From NCBI RefSeq assembly GCF_000142905.1, contig NW_013657621.1:1-61200 (forward strand): a DNA stretch of 61,200 nucleotides. The letters are read 5' to 3'. The position numbers were made by a program, and so were the translations under genes. Each line of letters begins with the position of its first letter. Positions within the stretch are counted from its first letter, which is position 1. This document shows positions 60,740-61,200 of this stretch, one piece after another. This DNA is from Thecamonas trahens ATCC 50062 (Eukaryota; Apusozoa; Apusomonadida; Apusomonadidae). Below the pieces are notes generated by a model. That model did not search any database. It saw nothing but the letters and a program-made list of their open reading frames with translations, and was not told the origin of the DNA.

Positions 60740-61200
60740 ACGTGAATCTGAAGACAACAACAAAGCCCACGAAGACGCTGCGTACAACTGCCGCGACGAC
60801 CGCTGCGACGACCGCAACGATCCTGACAGTGTAGTCGTGGAGGCGGCGACGTTGGGCGATGGTGATGGTGATGGGCATGGGCATGGGCATGGGCATGGTG
60901 ATGGTGATGGTGATGGTGGTGGGCATGGGTATGGTGATGGTGATGGTGATGGTAGTGGGCATGGGCATGGTGATGGGCATGGTGATGGTGATGGTGATGG
61001 TGATGGTGGTGGGCATGGGCATGGTGATGTGCATGGTGATGGTCATGGTGATGGTCATGGGCATGGGCATGGTGATGGTGATGGTGATGGTGGTGGGCAT
61101 GGTGATGGTCATGGGCATGGGCATGGTGATGGTGATGGTGATGGTGGTGGACATGGGCATGGTGATGGTGATGGTGATGGTAGTGGGCATGGGCATGGTG
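60740..61200. other. 3' flank and hexanucleotide repeat, no gene
   Basis: The giant gene's 3' flank is followed by the GATGGT/GGGCAT repeat to the window edge. Confidence 0.8.
60855..61200 (+). repeat. GATGGT / GGGCAT hexanucleotide repeat (runs off the window)
   Basis: Alternating blocks of GATGGT and GGGCAT units with occasional GGTGGT. It resembles the GATGGT repeat at 46105-46475, and the ORF on its minus strand (Met-Pro and Thr-Ile repeats) is a translation artefact. Confidence 0.95.

Noticed and set aside
60633-61196. 187-codon minus-strand ORF of MPMPTTITIT type
   Set aside because: Translation of a hexanucleotide repeat and antisense of the giant gene's end.

Overview
This window reads as nuclear DNA of a free-living, GC-rich, intron-poor unicellular eukaryote. 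Very long uninterrupted ORFs encode multidomain eukaryotic proteins (TIR/NB-ARC/WD40, protein kinase with ubiquitin-ligase modules, prominin-like, annexin-like, OCIA, dsRBD, PiggyBac), mixed with VCBS/beta-helix surface proteins. There are no bacterial operons or Shine-Dalgarno signals. The style resembles an apusomonad flagellate such as Thecamonas; this is a judgement from gene content, not a proven identification. Two assembly gaps (12873-13109, 46209-46333) lie beside low-complexity DNA.

Layout. 1-1628: poorly defined, one possible exon. 1629-6491 (+): a TIR-NB-ARC-WD40 STAND protein with 13 nearly identical 57-residue WD units. 7146-7553 (-): small OCIA-domain membrane protein. 8268-12766 (-): LRR, coiled coil, protein kinase, HECT-like segment and RING/IBR cysteine module, broken by one frameshift. 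13760-14290 (-): small dsRBD-like protein. 14504-14890 (-): fragment of an EEP-family hydrolase. 14922-20770 (-) and 21223-27015 (+): head-to-head paralogous surface receptors (VCBS repeats, beta-helix, Cys-rich, multipass membrane domain) that share an almost identical tract suggesting gene conversion. 27694-29280 (-): ER/D-rich heptad-repeat protein. 29744-31576 (+) and 31977-36297 (+): a second receptor subfamily in tandem, the first lacking its ectodomain, the second carrying FG-GAP repeats and a long SPPPP linker. 36370-36870 (-): PiggyBac transposase relic. 37057-42687 (+): prominin-like five-pass protein fused to annexin repeats. 42648-44276 (-): dual-specificity phosphatase fused to a TDP2-like EEP hydrolase, overlapping the previous gene tail-to-tail. 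44516-46039 (-): secreted M28 aminopeptidase. 46599-48715 (+): novel protein with an unstable tandem repeat. 48885-49325 and 49514-50095 (+): two small basic paralogs. 50523-60739 (+): an approximately 3,400-residue protein with one AAA-type ATPase core, broken by one frameshift. 60855-61200: hexanucleotide repeat.

Themes. Several genes suggest sensing and response at the surface and inside the cell: four large receptor-like membrane proteins, an NLR-like TIR-NB-ARC protein with a fast-evolving WD40 sensor, and a kinase/E3 fusion. The most novel items are the prominin-annexin fusion, the TIR-NB-ARC-WD40 protein with homogenised repeats and variable surface residues, the LRR-kinase-HECT/IBR fusion and the DSP-EEP fusion. 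Six separate one-base frame losses, each at or beside a homopolymer run, break otherwise intact genes; they look like sequencing undercalls rather than real mutations. (CA)n tracts sit just after the stop codons of four plus-strand genes.
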